From: Botryosphaeria dothidea
Lineage: Eukaryota > Ascomycota > Dothideomycetes > Botryosphaeriales > Botryosphaeriaceae
Assembly (NCBI GenBank): GCA_011503125.2
Contig: WWBZ02000001.1
Coordinates: forward strand, 5,580,001-5,644,000
Length of the DNA stretch: 64,000 nt
Direction of reading: 5' to 3'
Shown piece by piece: positions 11,988 through 24,460 of this stretch. A program made the translations under genes and the position numbers. How positions within the stretch are numbered: position 1 is the first letter of the stretch; every line of letters begins with the position of its first letter. The notes beneath the pieces are model-generated. The model worked only from the letters and a program-made list of their open reading frames with translations. It was not told where the DNA came from and ran no database searches.

Positions 11988-13209
11988 CTCGCAGCGAGAT
12001 TGTTAGAGGACACGCCGGCGATAGCGAAAACGCTCGCCGGAGACGTCAAGAGAGGGAAAAGTGTGACAGCAGGAGGGAAGAATTCTTAGGCCCATTCTGT
12101 TCCCCGTTGCCTTAAGGGAAGTACATTCGAGACATTGAAGCTCGGGTCAGGCCAACAGCAAGGTTTGCCGTGAAGGGCGGGAAGCAGGGAGAGCGGCAGA
12201 CCCTGTGCTTTTGAGAGATCTGGCGGGGAATTTCAAGATCAGTATCGCCGTCTTTTTCTCCTTCGGTCAGCTAAAAGTCAGGTAGGACACTGGGCGTGCT
12301 CTGTGCTTCAGTTGCAATTGCGTGTATACGATGATGGGGCTGCGTGTCGGCAGTGCAGTGATAAGCCGACCTCGCAAGCCGCGCGAGATGAGATAAACTT
12401 TGCACGGCTGAACCATAAATAACTCACACTGAAGCGAGGTGGTGTAGCGTGTTGGTCTTCGGGAACATGCCTATCAACAGCACTTCGAGTCGAAAATTCC
12501 GTCAGGCCAAACGACATGCGGCGAGACACTACTGTCCCCTTTGTTTGTGCCGAGTCGGCCCTACAGGGTGCCTGAGTCGTGATGGGGGCTGACAAGGCGA
12601 GAAGTGAAGGAGAGGAGCTACCACGAGGCGGGGATCTCCACGATCCTAGGGATCTGCTGCAATCCTTCGGAAGATACCATTATCCTTCGGAAAAATCCAG
12701 GTTCTCGTTGACAAAGACAATTGGGTCGGTATGAGCCCAACGCAAATGAGCAGAGGGATCACAACAGGTGTTTTAGGTCGACCGCAACGCGTCGGGCGCC
12801 CGGGAATGGCACTGGAGCCGGCAAAAGACACGCGTTAGAGTGTGCGGAATCAGCTGAGGAGAGATCGAAGGGACAGGGCTATCAAGCCGCGATGGAAGAT
12901 CGCACAAGGCGTGCGAGTCGGGACACGAGCCCCCAAGCCAGGATCCTTCAGCCCGACCGTTGGGCCGTGATAACCGCTGAAACGTTGCGGGAGCGGCGAA
13001 GCAGCATGCGGAATGATAACGGTGCTTGAGCTCAAGAGGAATGGCACAATTGGATTGCAAAATTTGATAATCCATGAATGCGGCTGCTGATGTTCCGTGG
13101 CGCAAATGAGGAAATGGCGGCCGAGCCTTCGAATTTTAATTTAACGCCGTCCATGCATGTAATCTGATTGCGGACGAAGAAAGAGAGAGAGCAGTACCTG
13201 GAGTATGTT
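11988..13209. other. Intergenic region between the receptor and URM1
   Basis: This is the promoter side of the minus-strand receptor and the 3' flank of URM1. Small overlapping frames occur on both strands (12308-13105), with no domain, no consistent splice sites and no RNA gene that I can recognise. Confidence 0.5.
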
Positions 13210-13637
13210 TCAACCGCCGTGGAGTGTAGATACAAAGAGGATGTTGTCGCCCTTCTGCACCTCGTACTGATCCTCGCCCTCCAGCTCCCAGTCTGCCTCA
13301 TTGATGAGCACCAGGATCCCAGGCCGCCTTTCAAAGGTCAGCACGTATTTCGATGCTTACTCACGTCAGGCTTACACGGTGTCGTCCAAGACAAAAAGTT
13401 CCTTCCTATGGTCTTTCATGGTGTTCTTGCAGAGGTACCTGACCAGAAAGGCTATGTTCGCGGGCTCGCCGTTGTCGTCCTTGGCCGGCAGGGCAATGGC
13501 GTGCTTGCGTTGATTGGAGAAGAGCATCTCCAAGCCTCCGCTGTGTGTTTGTCAGATGGAGTAGCTGAAGACAGGTATGTGTGGCCGTACGTGAACTCAA
13601 CCGTGATGGGCACGCTCTCAGTACTCGTTGCCGCCAT
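13210..13637 (-). CDS. URM1: Ubiquitin-related modifier 1 (Urm1), sulfur carrier
   Basis: Three exons: 13591-13637, 13376-13540 and 13210-13327, with introns of 50 and 48 nt, both in phase 2; 109 aa. The protein begins [18 protein letters not shown] and ends STLHGG. The C-terminal Gly-Gly is the residue pair that the E1-like Uba4 adenylates and thiocarboxylates. Conserved Urm1 stretches are seen: [27 protein letters not shown] and DWELEGE. Urm1 gives sulfur for 2-thiolation of wobble U34 in certain tRNAs (through the Ncs2/Ncs6 thiolase) and can be conjugated to proteins under oxidative stress. It lies in the cytosol. It is head to head with ELP2, whose product acts on the same uridine. Confidence 0.95.
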
Positions 13638-14001
13638 GGTTGTGAAGGGGGACCCTGTTTTGTGGTTGCAACGGTGAGATTTGGTGGCAGGTGGCAATCA
13701 GCGCAACCAGGTGAGTGAGCACAGCTACAGAACTACGGGAGATATGCGCCTCGGCTGTGGTTGACCGGGGATGGCAGGTGCGGTGATGAGGTCGTGGCTT
13801 TGAATTAGGCATCTTCGCGGGGAAAATTTACGCGAGCGGCTAGCGCGACGACACTGCGCAAAGAATTCTGTGGTGTTGATTCTTCACCACCTGCTGCCCC
13901 AGTCAATCCGCTCACATGATTGCGCCAGTCTCCCACTAAAGCTTGGAGCAAGGACTACAGAGACTCGACTCGCCCTCGCCTTCGTCGGCAAAGTAGGCGA
14001 C
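13638..14001. promoter_or_regulatory. Shared 364-bp divergent promoter of URM1 and ELP2
   Basis: The two start codons face away from each other across 364 bp, leaving no room for separate long promoters. No TATA box is obvious. The short open frames inside are chance. Co-regulation is an inference from the geometry and the common pathway. Confidence 0.6.
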
Positions 14002-16862
14002 ATGGTGCAGGTGGCTGCTAACTTCATCGCCGCGGGCGGCAACAGGCAACCAAGCGCTGCCGATTGGGACCAGGCCGGCTCTGGCTTGTTGGCCTATGGC
14101 GCCGGTAACAACATCATATTATGGGATCCACTGGTAAGGCGCATCTCATAAGCCATGTCAAGGCCGCATCTTTCATCACTGCTGTCCTTTCTTCCTGTTT
14201 CCTCTCTTCCTTTGCTCCATTTCCTGGCCGCTGTGTTTTCGTACAGTCGTCGCATTCATTATCCACCTTTGAGTACTTAAACCCATGCAACGGATCGAAG
14301 CTCAGGGCGCTCGTTATTTCTTTTGCTGTCTTTCGCTTGTCTGTCTTCTACATCGCCACCGTCTCTGACTGCTTCCATAAGGATTCGTCATGCCGCGGGA
14401 GTTACGCCGCTCTCACCGGCCATACCAAAACTGTCAATGTCGTCAAATTATTTCCCAGTTCAGATTCTAAAAGGGTAGTCATCATTAGCGGCGCTGCCGA
14501 CAACACTATTAGGATATGGGCCACCGACACCTCTTCTCCCACAGGCTTCCAGCAAAAGGAGGTGTTGACTGCTCACACTGCATCCATCAACACCATCGCT
14601 GTTCTGCCAGACTCTGATATTTTTATTTCCGGTGCCGCCGATGCAACTATCAGAAGCTGGAAACTTGTGGCTAGAGATGATGGCTCAATAAGCGCAGAGC
14701 TGCTGCAGACAATCGATCTGAAGCAAAACCCAAAGACCGCCTACTTTCCCCTGTCTGTTGCTCTTGCCCATCTCTCGCCTTCAACGCTTATCTTAGCCTC
14801 TGCTGGAACCAAGAACCACATCCAGATCCATGTCCAGCAGAACGCCCAAGACACCGCCTTCTCCCTCGCTGCTACCCTCAAAGGCCACGAAGATTGGGTC
14901 CGTTCATTAACATTTGCTCTCGAGCCCTCCACCTCGGACCTGCTCCTCGCCTCCGCCAGCCAAGACAAATACACCCGTCTCTGGCGCATCCATGCAGGCG
15001 AGACACTCCCCGCCAGCACTACCGCCATGGCCGAGACCAACCCTGCGCTTGCAGGCAGCGTTCTTGGTCGAAGCTTGCATAACAAAGCCCACCGAATCTC
15101 CGACGCGCATAGTGCGCCATATTCAATTACTTTCGAAGCTTTGCTGGTGGGTCATGAGGACTGGATTTACTCAGCGCAGTGGCGAGACCAAGAATCGGAG
15201 GACGGCCGCAAACTCCAACTGCTGACAACATCCGCCGACAACTCGATCGCGATATGGGAAGCCGACCCAACCTCCGGCGTCTGGATCAGTGTGACACGGT
15301 TGGGCGAGATCAGCGCAACAAAAGGTGCCACCACAGCCACGGGTAGCGTGGGTGGATTCTGGATAGGACTGTGGTCGCCAGATGGCCGCTCTGTCGTCTC
15401 TCTCAGCCGCACTGGAGGCTGGAGACTATGGACGAAAGGATACTCACATTTCTCTGAAGCCAACGAGGAGCACGACGAGGACCGCTGGACTCAACGCGTC
15501 GCCGTGACTGGCCACATCCGCGCCGTCCGTGACGTAAAATGGGCACGCGATGGTTCCTACCTGCTCACCACCAGCGCCGACCAGACGACTCGCCAATTCG
15601 CGCAATGGAAGCGTGACTCCCACCTCTCCTGGCACGAGTTCTCCCGGCCACAAATCCATGGCTACGACCTCAACTGCCTTGCGCCCCTGACACCGCTCCG
15701 CTTCATCTCTGGCGCCGACGAGAAGCTCCTCCGCGTCTTCGACCAACCCGCCGCCGTCGCCGACCTCCTCTCCCAACACTGCGGCATCACCACCCCCAGC
15801 AACAGCAACGGCGACACCAAGGCCCCCGCCGTCGTCAAGCTCCCCGACGCCGCCAACATCCCCGTCCTCGGCCTCTCCAACAAAGCCGTCGAGACGACCG
15901 AAACTCCAGCCGACACCAACGAATCCCCCGCGAACGACCCCACGACCGGCGAAACCACCGCCAAACGCGCCCTCGCCCTCGCCCACCCGCCCACCGAAGA
16001 CCACCTCTCGCGCCACCTCCTCTGGCCCGAGTCCGAGAAGCTCTACGGCCACGGCTACGAGATCAGCGCCGCGGCCGCGGCCACGCACGCGGGCGACGTC
16101 GTCGCCACCGCCTGCCGCGCCACCTCGATCGACCACGCCGTCATCCGCCTGTACGAGACGCGCGAATGGCGCCAGATCTCCTTCGCCGCGAGCGGCGACC
16201 GCGGCCCGGACATGCGCCTGCACAGCCTGACGGTGACCGGGCTCGCCTTCAGCGGCGCCCCGGCCGACGAGTTCCTGCTGAGCGTCGGCCGCGACCGCGT
16301 CTTCGGGCTGTGGAGGCGCGCCGCGGGCGACGCGGCCGTCGTCCGCTACGCCCTCGTCCACGCCCAGGAGAAGGCGCACTCGCGCATGCTGCTCGGCGCC
16401 GCGTGGGCCCCGTCGCTCCCGAACACCGCGGCGGACCGCGTCTTCGCGACCGCCGGGCGCGACTCGAAGGTCAAGGTGTGGCGCGTCTCGACCGCTGAGG
16501 CGGAGGAGGGGGTTAAGGTGGCGCTGTTGGCGACGCTGCCCGCGCCGGCGCCCGTCACGGCGATTGCGTTCCAGCCGGATGTGGTGGCCGGTGGGAAGGC
16601 GGTGTTGGCGTTTGGGACGGAGAAGGGGGACGTGCTGGTTGGTGTCTTTGCGGCAGATTGGAGTGATGTTGGGAACGAAGGCGGCGAGGATGCGGAAATG
16701 ATGCAGGCACTGGCGAGGGAAGTAGTGCCGAGTGATGTAGTGAATGCGCTGGATTGGAGGCCGTTGCGGAAGGGCAGTGAGGAGGGAGAAGGGGACGACG
16801 AGTTAGAGTTGGCCGTGGGGAGTGAGGATGGGAGTGTGAGGGTGTATGGTGTGAGAATTTGA
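14002..16862 (+). CDS. ELP2: Elongator complex subunit 2 (Elp2), WD40 protein
   Basis: Two exons: 14002-14133 and 14382-16862 (intron 248 nt, GTAAGG..AAG), 870 aa. The junction reads ...NIILWDPL|DSSCRGSYAALTGHT, which aligns without gaps to the N-terminal blade of known Elp2. WD40 repeats continue through the protein (DNTIRIW, DATIRSW, DKYTRLW, DNSIAIW, DSKVKVW, DGSVRVY), as expected for its two seven-bladed propellers. Elp2 is part of the Elp123 core of Elongator, which makes the cm5/mcm5/ncm5 side chain on wobble U34 of tRNAs. Family length is about 790-830 aa; the extra residues are in a Thr/Ala/Pro-rich loop around residues 545-625. GC content is high in the 3' half (about 15,700-16,500). 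Confidence 0.95.
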
Positions 16863-17627
16863 GGTTGTAAAAGGTTTTAATTTAGTGAGACGGTCTGGTC
16901 GAAATGATTGGCATTAGCTTCGAAATTGAGGAGTGTGGACGCAAGTATCGCAGGCCTCTCAAGCGTTAATTAGCTTTGAAAATTGTTTGAACATCGGATA
17001 GTACCCGCAAATCACATGGGACATGAGGCACCGGCATGATAGAATAAAAAACATTATCTGCTGTGAAGCGTGCATTATTAGTTAGTATGTACTACGGAAG
17101 AAGTCGTTAATAGGCAGAAGTATAGAAGCCCGACGTAAAACAACCCCCCCCCCCCCCCCCCCCCCCCTCTTCTACCCGCCTTCGTGAAGACGGATGGATG
17201 ATAAAATGAAGAAATGGCTAAAGCAAGACTCTTCAGACCCAGCCACCCGAACCACGCTCTGGAACTCAAAGCCTGGAGGAATACCCAGTTTCCTCCACCG
17301 GTATCTGTCCGATACCTACCCACTCTCCGATGTCGTCGATGCCTTTTTCGTTGTTCGTAAAAGAGAGATGAGATGATGATTACACCCTCCGCCCGTTCCG
17401 GTCCCTCTCATTGGACCAACTTCCGGTTACCTTTCCCTTGATCCCCGCCTCGTCTTTCTTGGTCGTTCGGCCAAGGTCGTAAAAAAAAAATGCGTGCCTG
17501 AGCCGTGCTCGTTTGATACCTGATCCGGGATCCGCTCTTGCATCCAGCCCCAAGAATCCTGGCATGGAATCTCCCACAGATCCATGCGCACCGAATCTAC
17601 CGTGCCAACCAATGCTCGCGGAGCATT
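16863..17627. other. Convergent 3' region between ELP2 and SSO1
   Basis: No gene seen. It holds the 3' flanks of two convergent genes and a 24-bp run of C. The rest is unremarkable single-copy sequence. Confidence 0.5.
17144..17167. repeat. Poly(C) homopolymer, 24 bp
   Basis: Twenty-four consecutive C lie between the convergent ELP2 and SSO1 genes. It is non-coding. Length errors in assembly are likely here. Confidence 0.95.
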
Positions 17628-18832
17628 TTACTGCTGACCACCACCGCCACCACCATTGTTGTCTTTCTTCAGACCGAAGTAGAGACCCAGTACAAGAGCA
17701 ATGATACAAATGATGAGGATAAAGACAAACAGAGTCCAGCGACGCAGGCGGTTGCGGCGACGGATATGCTCGATACCCTTGTCCAGCTCGATATGGGCCT
17801 GCTTGCCTTGGTCGATGACAACTTCTGTCTGTTGTTCGGCTTGCTGAACTTGCGGCTCCTGGTAGACGACTTGCTCGTCCAGCTGCTGGAAGAGCTCGGA
17901 AAGCTCGATCATGGTCTTCTCGATGCGCTGGATGTCGTTGTGGCGGGCGCGCACGGCTCCCAGAACACTGTTGGCATGTGCGGAACGGTTCTCCTTGAGC
18001 TGTTATATGATGATTAGCAATTGCGCCTGAAGTTCGGGTGTTCTTCCGCGGTTACTCACAGCAGTCTGGAAGATGCCCTCTTGTCCCCATTCCTCATCGG
18101 CAATACGGTTGACATCCTCAGGCGTGGCCTCCGGGTTGACAATGAGGTACTGGCGCTTGATCTGATCCCTGTACCGCTCGCGGTAGACCTTCTCGGTCTG
18201 CTGGTAGTTCTGGAGCTCGCGCTGGAAGCTGTTCTTCAAGTTGCGGACCTGGCTGTCCTTGGTGACATTGCCGCCGGAGCGCACCGCGTCGGTCTCGAGG
18301 AACTTGATCTCGTCCTTGATCGCCGTGTTCAGGATGGATGTCTGGGTGGCCAGGTGCTCGAGCTGCTGGTGGGCGCCCGACTCGGCGGCATCGGACAGCA
18401 GGCGCTGGTGAACGGTCGAGATCTCTCCGATTTGCGCCGTCAGCTGGCGGATGCGCTGTTTGCAGCCGTCAACGCGTGACAGGAACTCGTCGTTGCCCAT
18501 CACGCGCGGGCCGTGCTGCTGGGGCGGCGCGCTCATGTTCCCCATCTCGGCGTAGTTGGAGTCTTGCGAGTAGTTGGAAGCTTCATTGTGTTGGAGCGGC
18601 GGGGCCTGTAGGAACACGAAGGTTAGTCTCTTGGATTTCGTGCTCCGTTGCCATTGCGCTACAGATAGAAACGGCCGTGTAGCGCTCGCTGGCGGATGGG
18701 TGATGCGAAACGTACCTGGCCGCCGTACGGGTTGGAAGCACCATAGCCGGCACCGGTGGTGGGCTGCTGGGCGCCGTAGCCGTCGCTACCGTAGGGATTG
18801 CCGCCGTACTGCTGGTATCCGCCGTAAGACAT
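17628..18832 (-). CDS. SSO1: Plasma-membrane t-SNARE, syntaxin Sso1/Sso2 type
   Basis: Three exons: 18716-18832, 18060-18605 and 17628-17999, with introns of 110 and 60 nt, 344 aa. The N-terminus is a Tyr/Gly/Gln-rich low-complexity tail (MSYGGYQQYGGNPYG), longer than in yeast Sso1 (290 aa). A three-helix Habc-type region spans about residues 70-190. The Qa-SNARE motif is at about 240-306, with the likely zero-layer Gln at about 268 in VVYQEPQ. A membrane anchor (WTLFVFILIICIIALVLGL) is at about 309-331, followed by a short Gly-rich tail. It forms the target SNARE with Sec9 and Snc for exocytic vesicle fusion, important at hyphal tips. Start choice is clear because the first exon reads straight into a GTACGT donor. 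Confidence 0.93.
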
Positions 18833-20443
18833 GGTGGTGGAATGGTGGGGAGATGGTGGATAGTCGGTCTTCGGCCGGGGATGCGGGCAGATTAAGCTCG
18901 CGGAAGAGTGCGGATGACGTTATGCAAGAGGGCTGACTGATTGCTCCGGCTGTTCAATGCGTGGTAAGGGGCGTTGGCGCTTGCGGCAGCGGTCGGGCCG
19001 TCAATTGCGGGCGCTGCGGGTGACGGTGCGCTGAGTTTCAAGACGCCGGGAGCGTTGTGCGAAGGGTGGGCGCTCACGGTCGGGCGCAGAAGATGGAGAG
19101 ATGGGTGAAGAAACGGAGGAGAAACGGCAGCAAGTAGGCAGCGGATGTGGAGGTTAATTTCTCACGCGCTCCGAGGCGCAGCGCTTTGGCACTGCAGCAG
19201 CCCACTGACCAACCACCGCCCCCCTCAGCGCTCTGCCCAGGCAACAAGGCTCGATGGTCCCGTGGCAATGGACGGCCGCCTCTTCACAGCCACTCCCAAA
19301 CAGACGCTGTCCATCCGCTCACTGCCGCAATCGCGCCCGGCCGCAACAGCATCACGATACTTTGCCGCGCGGGACCAGGCGCAGCACCGCAGGCAGCCGC
19401 CGGTTTCTGGGCTCTGCAACGGCCTCGGTCGTCGGACCATGAGGTCACCGCCAGGCACCGGTGGGCCGCCTTAAGCTTAATTCACTTGTTTCGCCTGGCC
19501 AGGGTCTTCTCCCACGAGATTCGCAGCCAAAGAATTTTCTCCCAACCAATGTCTTCAATGGCTGGAAACACCGCTCCACTCGCGCGGCTATTTCGAACAG
19601 TGGTTCTCGTCAGAGTCAGTCAGTCCCTCAGGGCCAAAAGGTCGGTGAAGGTTACGGGGTAAAATCTCCCCAGACTTTCTCAGAATCACGCGGTTAGCGG
19701 TGAGCCCACGACGGTGCGAGCAATGCCTAGCCAAATGTTACACCGAGAGTCTCGCCCAGGCACAAGGCTGGAAAATGACATGTCTCGAACTCAGATACAC
19801 CATTGGTGACGAGTCACTCATGGAGATTGTCCTGATCGGTTTTTCCCTGCAGCCCTGATCTGTGGAGCGAGCTGCGCCAGGGAGGCATCGGATTGATGAA
19901 ACACTTGGCCATCTGAAACGCTGACGCTCCGGCCCGTCTCATCCCAAGCAGGTTTTCCGTCCTAGACGCCTCCCCACAAGCACAGAGGGCTGATGCAGCC
20001 GATAGCTAGCGCCAAATGCGAAGATCAGATCAGAAGCACCCCTGCTACGTCGAAGCATTCATCCGAATAGCCTTTTTACCAGAAATATGCGACTCTTGCG
20101 TCCGGCGACTGCTTCAACTCCCCATGGCAGAACCGCCCGCTGCAGTACCCCTCTGTACTCACGTCTTGGCCGTCAGCAGTGGACGCCATTCCTCCGAGGC
20201 AGCAGAGACAGTCCCCTGATAATGCCTCGGAGGACTAGGCTCTGTTGAGTTAATCCTAGCTCAACGGCATCAAGTGACGATGCCTGCATTTCTGAGAACT
20301 ATCGATATTTGCAGTAAGCCAAAACTAACGCGTATACCAACCCATGTACTAAATAAGCCCGAGCCAAACCAAGACCAGAAGCTAGTTCCGAACATAATAA
20401 TAATATTACTTTTTACTTCGTCGTCCCCAAAGTCTCACTGTTG
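18833..20443. other. 1.6-kb upstream region of SSO1
   Basis: No supportable gene. It contains the SSO1 promoter and the 3' flank of the F-box gene. Overlapping short frames around 19,145-19,700 on both strands have no domain and follow the local GC-rich composition. Confidence 0.5.
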
Positions 20444-20758
20444 TCAACATGCTTTGCATGCTCTCTTCCCCACACACGCACAATTCCTATCCCAGCAGTC
20501 GTCCCTCTTCCAAAGCATCTGGTTCGCCTTGTCATACCCAGCTATGCAGACTCCAGACATCGTGTCCTCCACCTTCAAGCCTCCCAACGCAACCCCGCTA
20601 TCCTTCCTCTCGGCCCTCGCCGTATACGCCAACGCCTCGGCCTCGATCCCTTGATCGAAACTCACCAGCACGATCGGCCCGCTCCTCTCGCCAGACCCGT
20701 ACTTCGGCCGCCGCAGAAACACGACGCTCCTCTCGTCAGACATGGCCACTATCTCTGT

Positions 20759-20790
<32 letters not shown>

Positions 20791-22863
20791 TATATGTCGC
20801 CGTCGTCGCCGTCGTCGCGCTCGAGCAAGAGGATAGCGTGGAGGAGAACGACATCTGTGAGAAAGCCGACGAAGGCGACGTCACGGTCGAGTCCAACCCG
20901 CAAGACGAGGCGCCGACGGCCGCGGGGACAAAAGGCATAACAGGAGTGGGCGGCTCCAGCGCCGCGTTGAGGATCGCGTGCAGCTTCTGCGTGCAAGTAT
21001 GCTCACCACCTTCCATACCGCACTTGGTCTCGCCCGGCGGCGGCCACAGCTTGATGTGTGGGTAGACAAACCTGTCCTCGTATGACAGGAGGGGCATCGT
21101 TGGCGTTATCTTCCGTGCGGGCTCTGCTACTGCTCTGCCCTTTCCTTTGCCTTCGCTTTCCCCACTGACTCTGCAGGTGTCTAGCGGCCAGTATGGCGAC
21201 CGCTTACGAGCTCCTATGCGTAGTCTTAGGCAGGGTGGCCCACCGACGGCGGTGGAGGCCGGGCAACAGGCGTCGTCTTCAACTAGGTCGAGGAACGCGG
21301 AGCACGAAAGGTTGTATGCGCGGAGCTTGGTCCTGGCGAGGATAAACGCTTGAGAAGGGGCCGGGAGGCCATCGTCGTGGCGGCGCTCCGGATGGTAGGA
21401 CCGCTCGAGTCGCTCTTCGACGGGCGCATAGTGAGGATTGTTGCCCGAGCCCAGAGTCGAGACGAGGAGGTCATCGGCAGGAAGGAGGGGCGTCGTTTGA
21501 GCATGACGCGCGGAGGATGTCGCTCCTTCGTCCAGCTCGTCGGTGTCCTCTTCAGGAAGGCCGTCGTCGGCGGATCCGACTGCTGAGGCTGAGGCTGACG
21601 GAGTCGCCACCGCCCCGTTGGCGGTCTGTTGCCGCCTGCCTGGGGGCTTGGACGGGAAGGTGACTTCGCGCGTGTAGAAGGTGCGCTCCTGCTTGCTGCC
21701 ACCGTTGCGCCATTCGCGGCGTGCTTCGACGATTTGCAGGTCGTTCGTTCTTTCGTCCACTTGCAGGCTCAGGTCCGTCCACGAGTCGTTGATTGGTCCT
21801 TCGGCGTGCTGACGGCGATACACCCTGGTGTTGACCTCAAGCGCCTCCTTCACCGGTCTGTGCAACGGGAACCGGATGCAATGGTAGAAGGATGTCCAAT
21901 CCACTTCCTCCACGACGAAGGAGGTCTGGTTTGACACCGCATAAAAGTGGTCCCCGTGGATCTCGAATGCTACCGTCGATCCGAGGTCTGAGCCAACGAA
22001 CTCGTCCAGCTGGAGTGGGGGGATGTTGGTGGGAAAGGGATGGTCTTCCTTCAGCGAATGACTGTGTATCTTCCACTCGTGATGGCCGTGTGCCCCCAGT
22101 CCTGTGTGAGTGCCGTAGAAGAAGTAAGTGGCCGTGTTTCGAACGAACAGCTTGCTAGCGCTGCCCAGTGGCTTTATGACGTTGACTCCAGTACCGGTGA
22201 CTGGGCTAAACTTATCTAGCTCGACGTAAATGAGCCAATGCTCGTCGTCCCGCCACTGCGAGCACAATTCGCACTCGCTATAATCGAAATGCAGTGACAC
22301 TATGTGATCACTGTAGTGTAGCAAGCTTATCTCTGGCTTGATATCCTTGGACCCAAACTGATGGTTAGAGAGCCATTCTGCCATTGGCTCGGTCTCGATT
22401 GTAGAATTTAAAGACTTGTCAAGGACGGAACACACGCGGATGATGCCTTGTGACATATAGCAAAGGACGTTTTGCCGATAAAGAAAGGAAGAGCCATAAT
22501 CGATGACGCAAGCCGAGCTAGGAGTGGCTGTAGCAAAGGCCCCTCTTCTCGAATAGATGCGCTCCAAGGCCTGCCGATATGGTATTTTTTCATCGGCGGC
22601 CAATCGGGCTTCTGTTGTAAATGGCGCGTGACTCTGTTCTTCTAATTAGATCCAAGCTGACTGAGGGGTCGCATGTCCTAAGAGGGGAATGTTGTCCGAG
22701 AGCCTCCACATACCTCGACCGTTTTCCTGCAAAGGGTCCTCTCATTCCGTAACTGATAAAGCTGTCTGCAAGCGAGACTAAGATGAACGACATCTGAAAA
22801 GGATAATCGACCTGCGATATTGAAAAGGACGTCGTATGGGAGCGAATCCAACTTTAGCGTCAT
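20444..22863 (-). CDS. F-box domain protein
   Basis: Two exons: 22714-22863 and 20444-22633 (80-nt intron, GTATGT..CAG), 779 aa. The N-terminus MTLKLDSLPYDVLFNIAGRL and the following FSDVVHLSLACRQLYQLRNE are a typical F-box, which would bind Skp1 in an SCF ubiquitin ligase. The remaining ~720 residues resemble the long C-terminal region of Pezizomycotina F-box proteins of unknown substrate; no LRR or WD40 repeats are seen. A Ser/Thr-rich stretch and a run of ten Pro codons (the (GCG)10 tract at 20,761-20,790) lie near the C-terminus, and the last residues are Cys-rich (CWDRNCACVGKRACKAC). The acceptor at 22634-22635 was chosen because it alone keeps the frame. Confidence 0.75.
20761..20790. 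repeat. (GCG)10 trinucleotide repeat coding for poly-Pro
   Basis: Ten perfect GCG units on the plus strand, read on the minus strand as Pro codons inside the F-box gene. This is a likely length-polymorphic site. Confidence 0.95.
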
Positions 22864-24460
22864 GAAGAAAGGCTTTTGCTAACCCAGCTGTTCCGGAATG
22901 AAGTACAAGGAGATGGACTGCTTTTAATATAGGAAACGATAAATCAGATGACCGCCCAGCCTCTATGAAGGAAAGGTTAATTAATCGACGGAAAGCAAGT
23001 TCAGCTCGTTTCGATAGCGTAAGTACCAGAGAATACTGAAATGAGTGACGAGAGAGTCTGAAATCTTTTCCGGGTGTTTTTGGTGGTCACGAAGACGTTC
23101 TCAGGGACCATTATGTGTGGATGCTGCAGTAGAAACTGTTAGAAAGGCTGTGGTTAAGTAAGGAGGATGAGGCTCTAGGAATAGTAAGCTTCCTGCCGAA
23201 ACTTTGCCTTGCTTGGGAGAAAGAAATCGGTGGCACGAGTCGCTAAACTCCAGCCTTGCATTGTTTCAGAGAGGGGCTGGCGTTAGTATTACACGATAAC
23301 TCATAAGACGGCCGGATGCAGATGCTTTGGTGATCAACATGAGATAGATGGCCTAGATGCTTTAGGCGCCCCACACGGAGCCTCATTGTGATGCCCTTCC
23401 TCGGGCATTGATGCGCGGGGTGCAGGAAGAGAACTCAGCCACCGCAGAAAAGAAAAACCCGCAATTATCCAGAAGGCTGTCAGGGTGGTCCTATCGCGAA
23501 AGGGGGCACTATTTGAAAGACTAGGAATGAAGAACCCGGTTGTGGGGATGGATTGGATGTCCACATGATCTGGTGGCGGGCTGGAGGAACGGAGGGATGC
23601 GGCAGCAGAGCCTCATTCCAGCCCTGATTGGGTAGCCTCGTTTGCTCTTGCCTATCATCTCGGCCCTTTCGCTCAGCCTCGCGATGAGGCCCCACTATGA
23701 TACAGCGCGGTTTCACGCTCAAGACGCCCCGTTTCCTCTAGTCATGATATCTGTGAACGTAGCCTTACGGATGGAGGGTGGCACGGCAGACGTGGTTCGC
23801 GTGGGTTGCGGCTCTGTCAAGGGATGTGTCGCATCTGACGCCGCTGATGCATTGATTGCTCCTATCGGTTCAGCATCCCACCATTCTCTGTCAGCCGTAG
23901 AACGCAAATAGTACAACTGCGTAATGCAGTCGCCCGATTTAACACTGTAATACGGGGCACAGAATAACCATGTCTTTCAATTGCGTGACACGGAACAGGA
24001 GGCTCGCAGGAACACGTAGGCGAGACACTTGTGAGCCGATAATTTGCAAGGCTGGAAGAGGGGTTTCTTTTAATGCAACGACGCCCGGTTAATGAGGCTG
24101 AAAGCGGTGATCAGTGCTGAGCATGCAGCCTCTGACGCTTCGACCTTCTTTCACGATAATCAGTCCCCATTCAAAAATACCTGCTCAAGAACGTCCAGAG
24201 GGGCCAAACGGGAGGCCTTCCAAGTGGCCTCCATGTAACCGGGTACATAGCGTCCTATATCTTCGGGCAACAACCGCATCAGTTAATCATTTGCAACCAT
24301 GCAGACAAGCCAAAGAGGCGGGTGAGAGCGCCCCACAGCGGGGTAGTCTTTGTCTGACCACACATGAAAAGTGCCACAACCAGTGATGCCGAAGCGAGGC
24401 TGTGGACTTGTACCCTCTGATTGTGGCATGTCGTACTCCATTCTTCAAGCTCTAGTTTCT
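22864..24460. other. 1.6-kb intergenic region
   Basis: It lies between the start of the F-box gene and the end of the DUF3431 gene. No supportable gene, RNA or repeat was seen; the frames present are short and overlap on both strands. Confidence 0.5.

Noticed and set aside
13168..13677. 169-codon plus-strand frame
   Set aside because: It is the antisense shadow of URM1, whose exons and introns on the minus strand give a full, conserved protein.
15444..16379. 311-codon minus-strand frame inside ELP2
   Set aside because: Antisense shadow of a GC-rich WD40 coding region; Gly/Ala/Val-rich with no domain.
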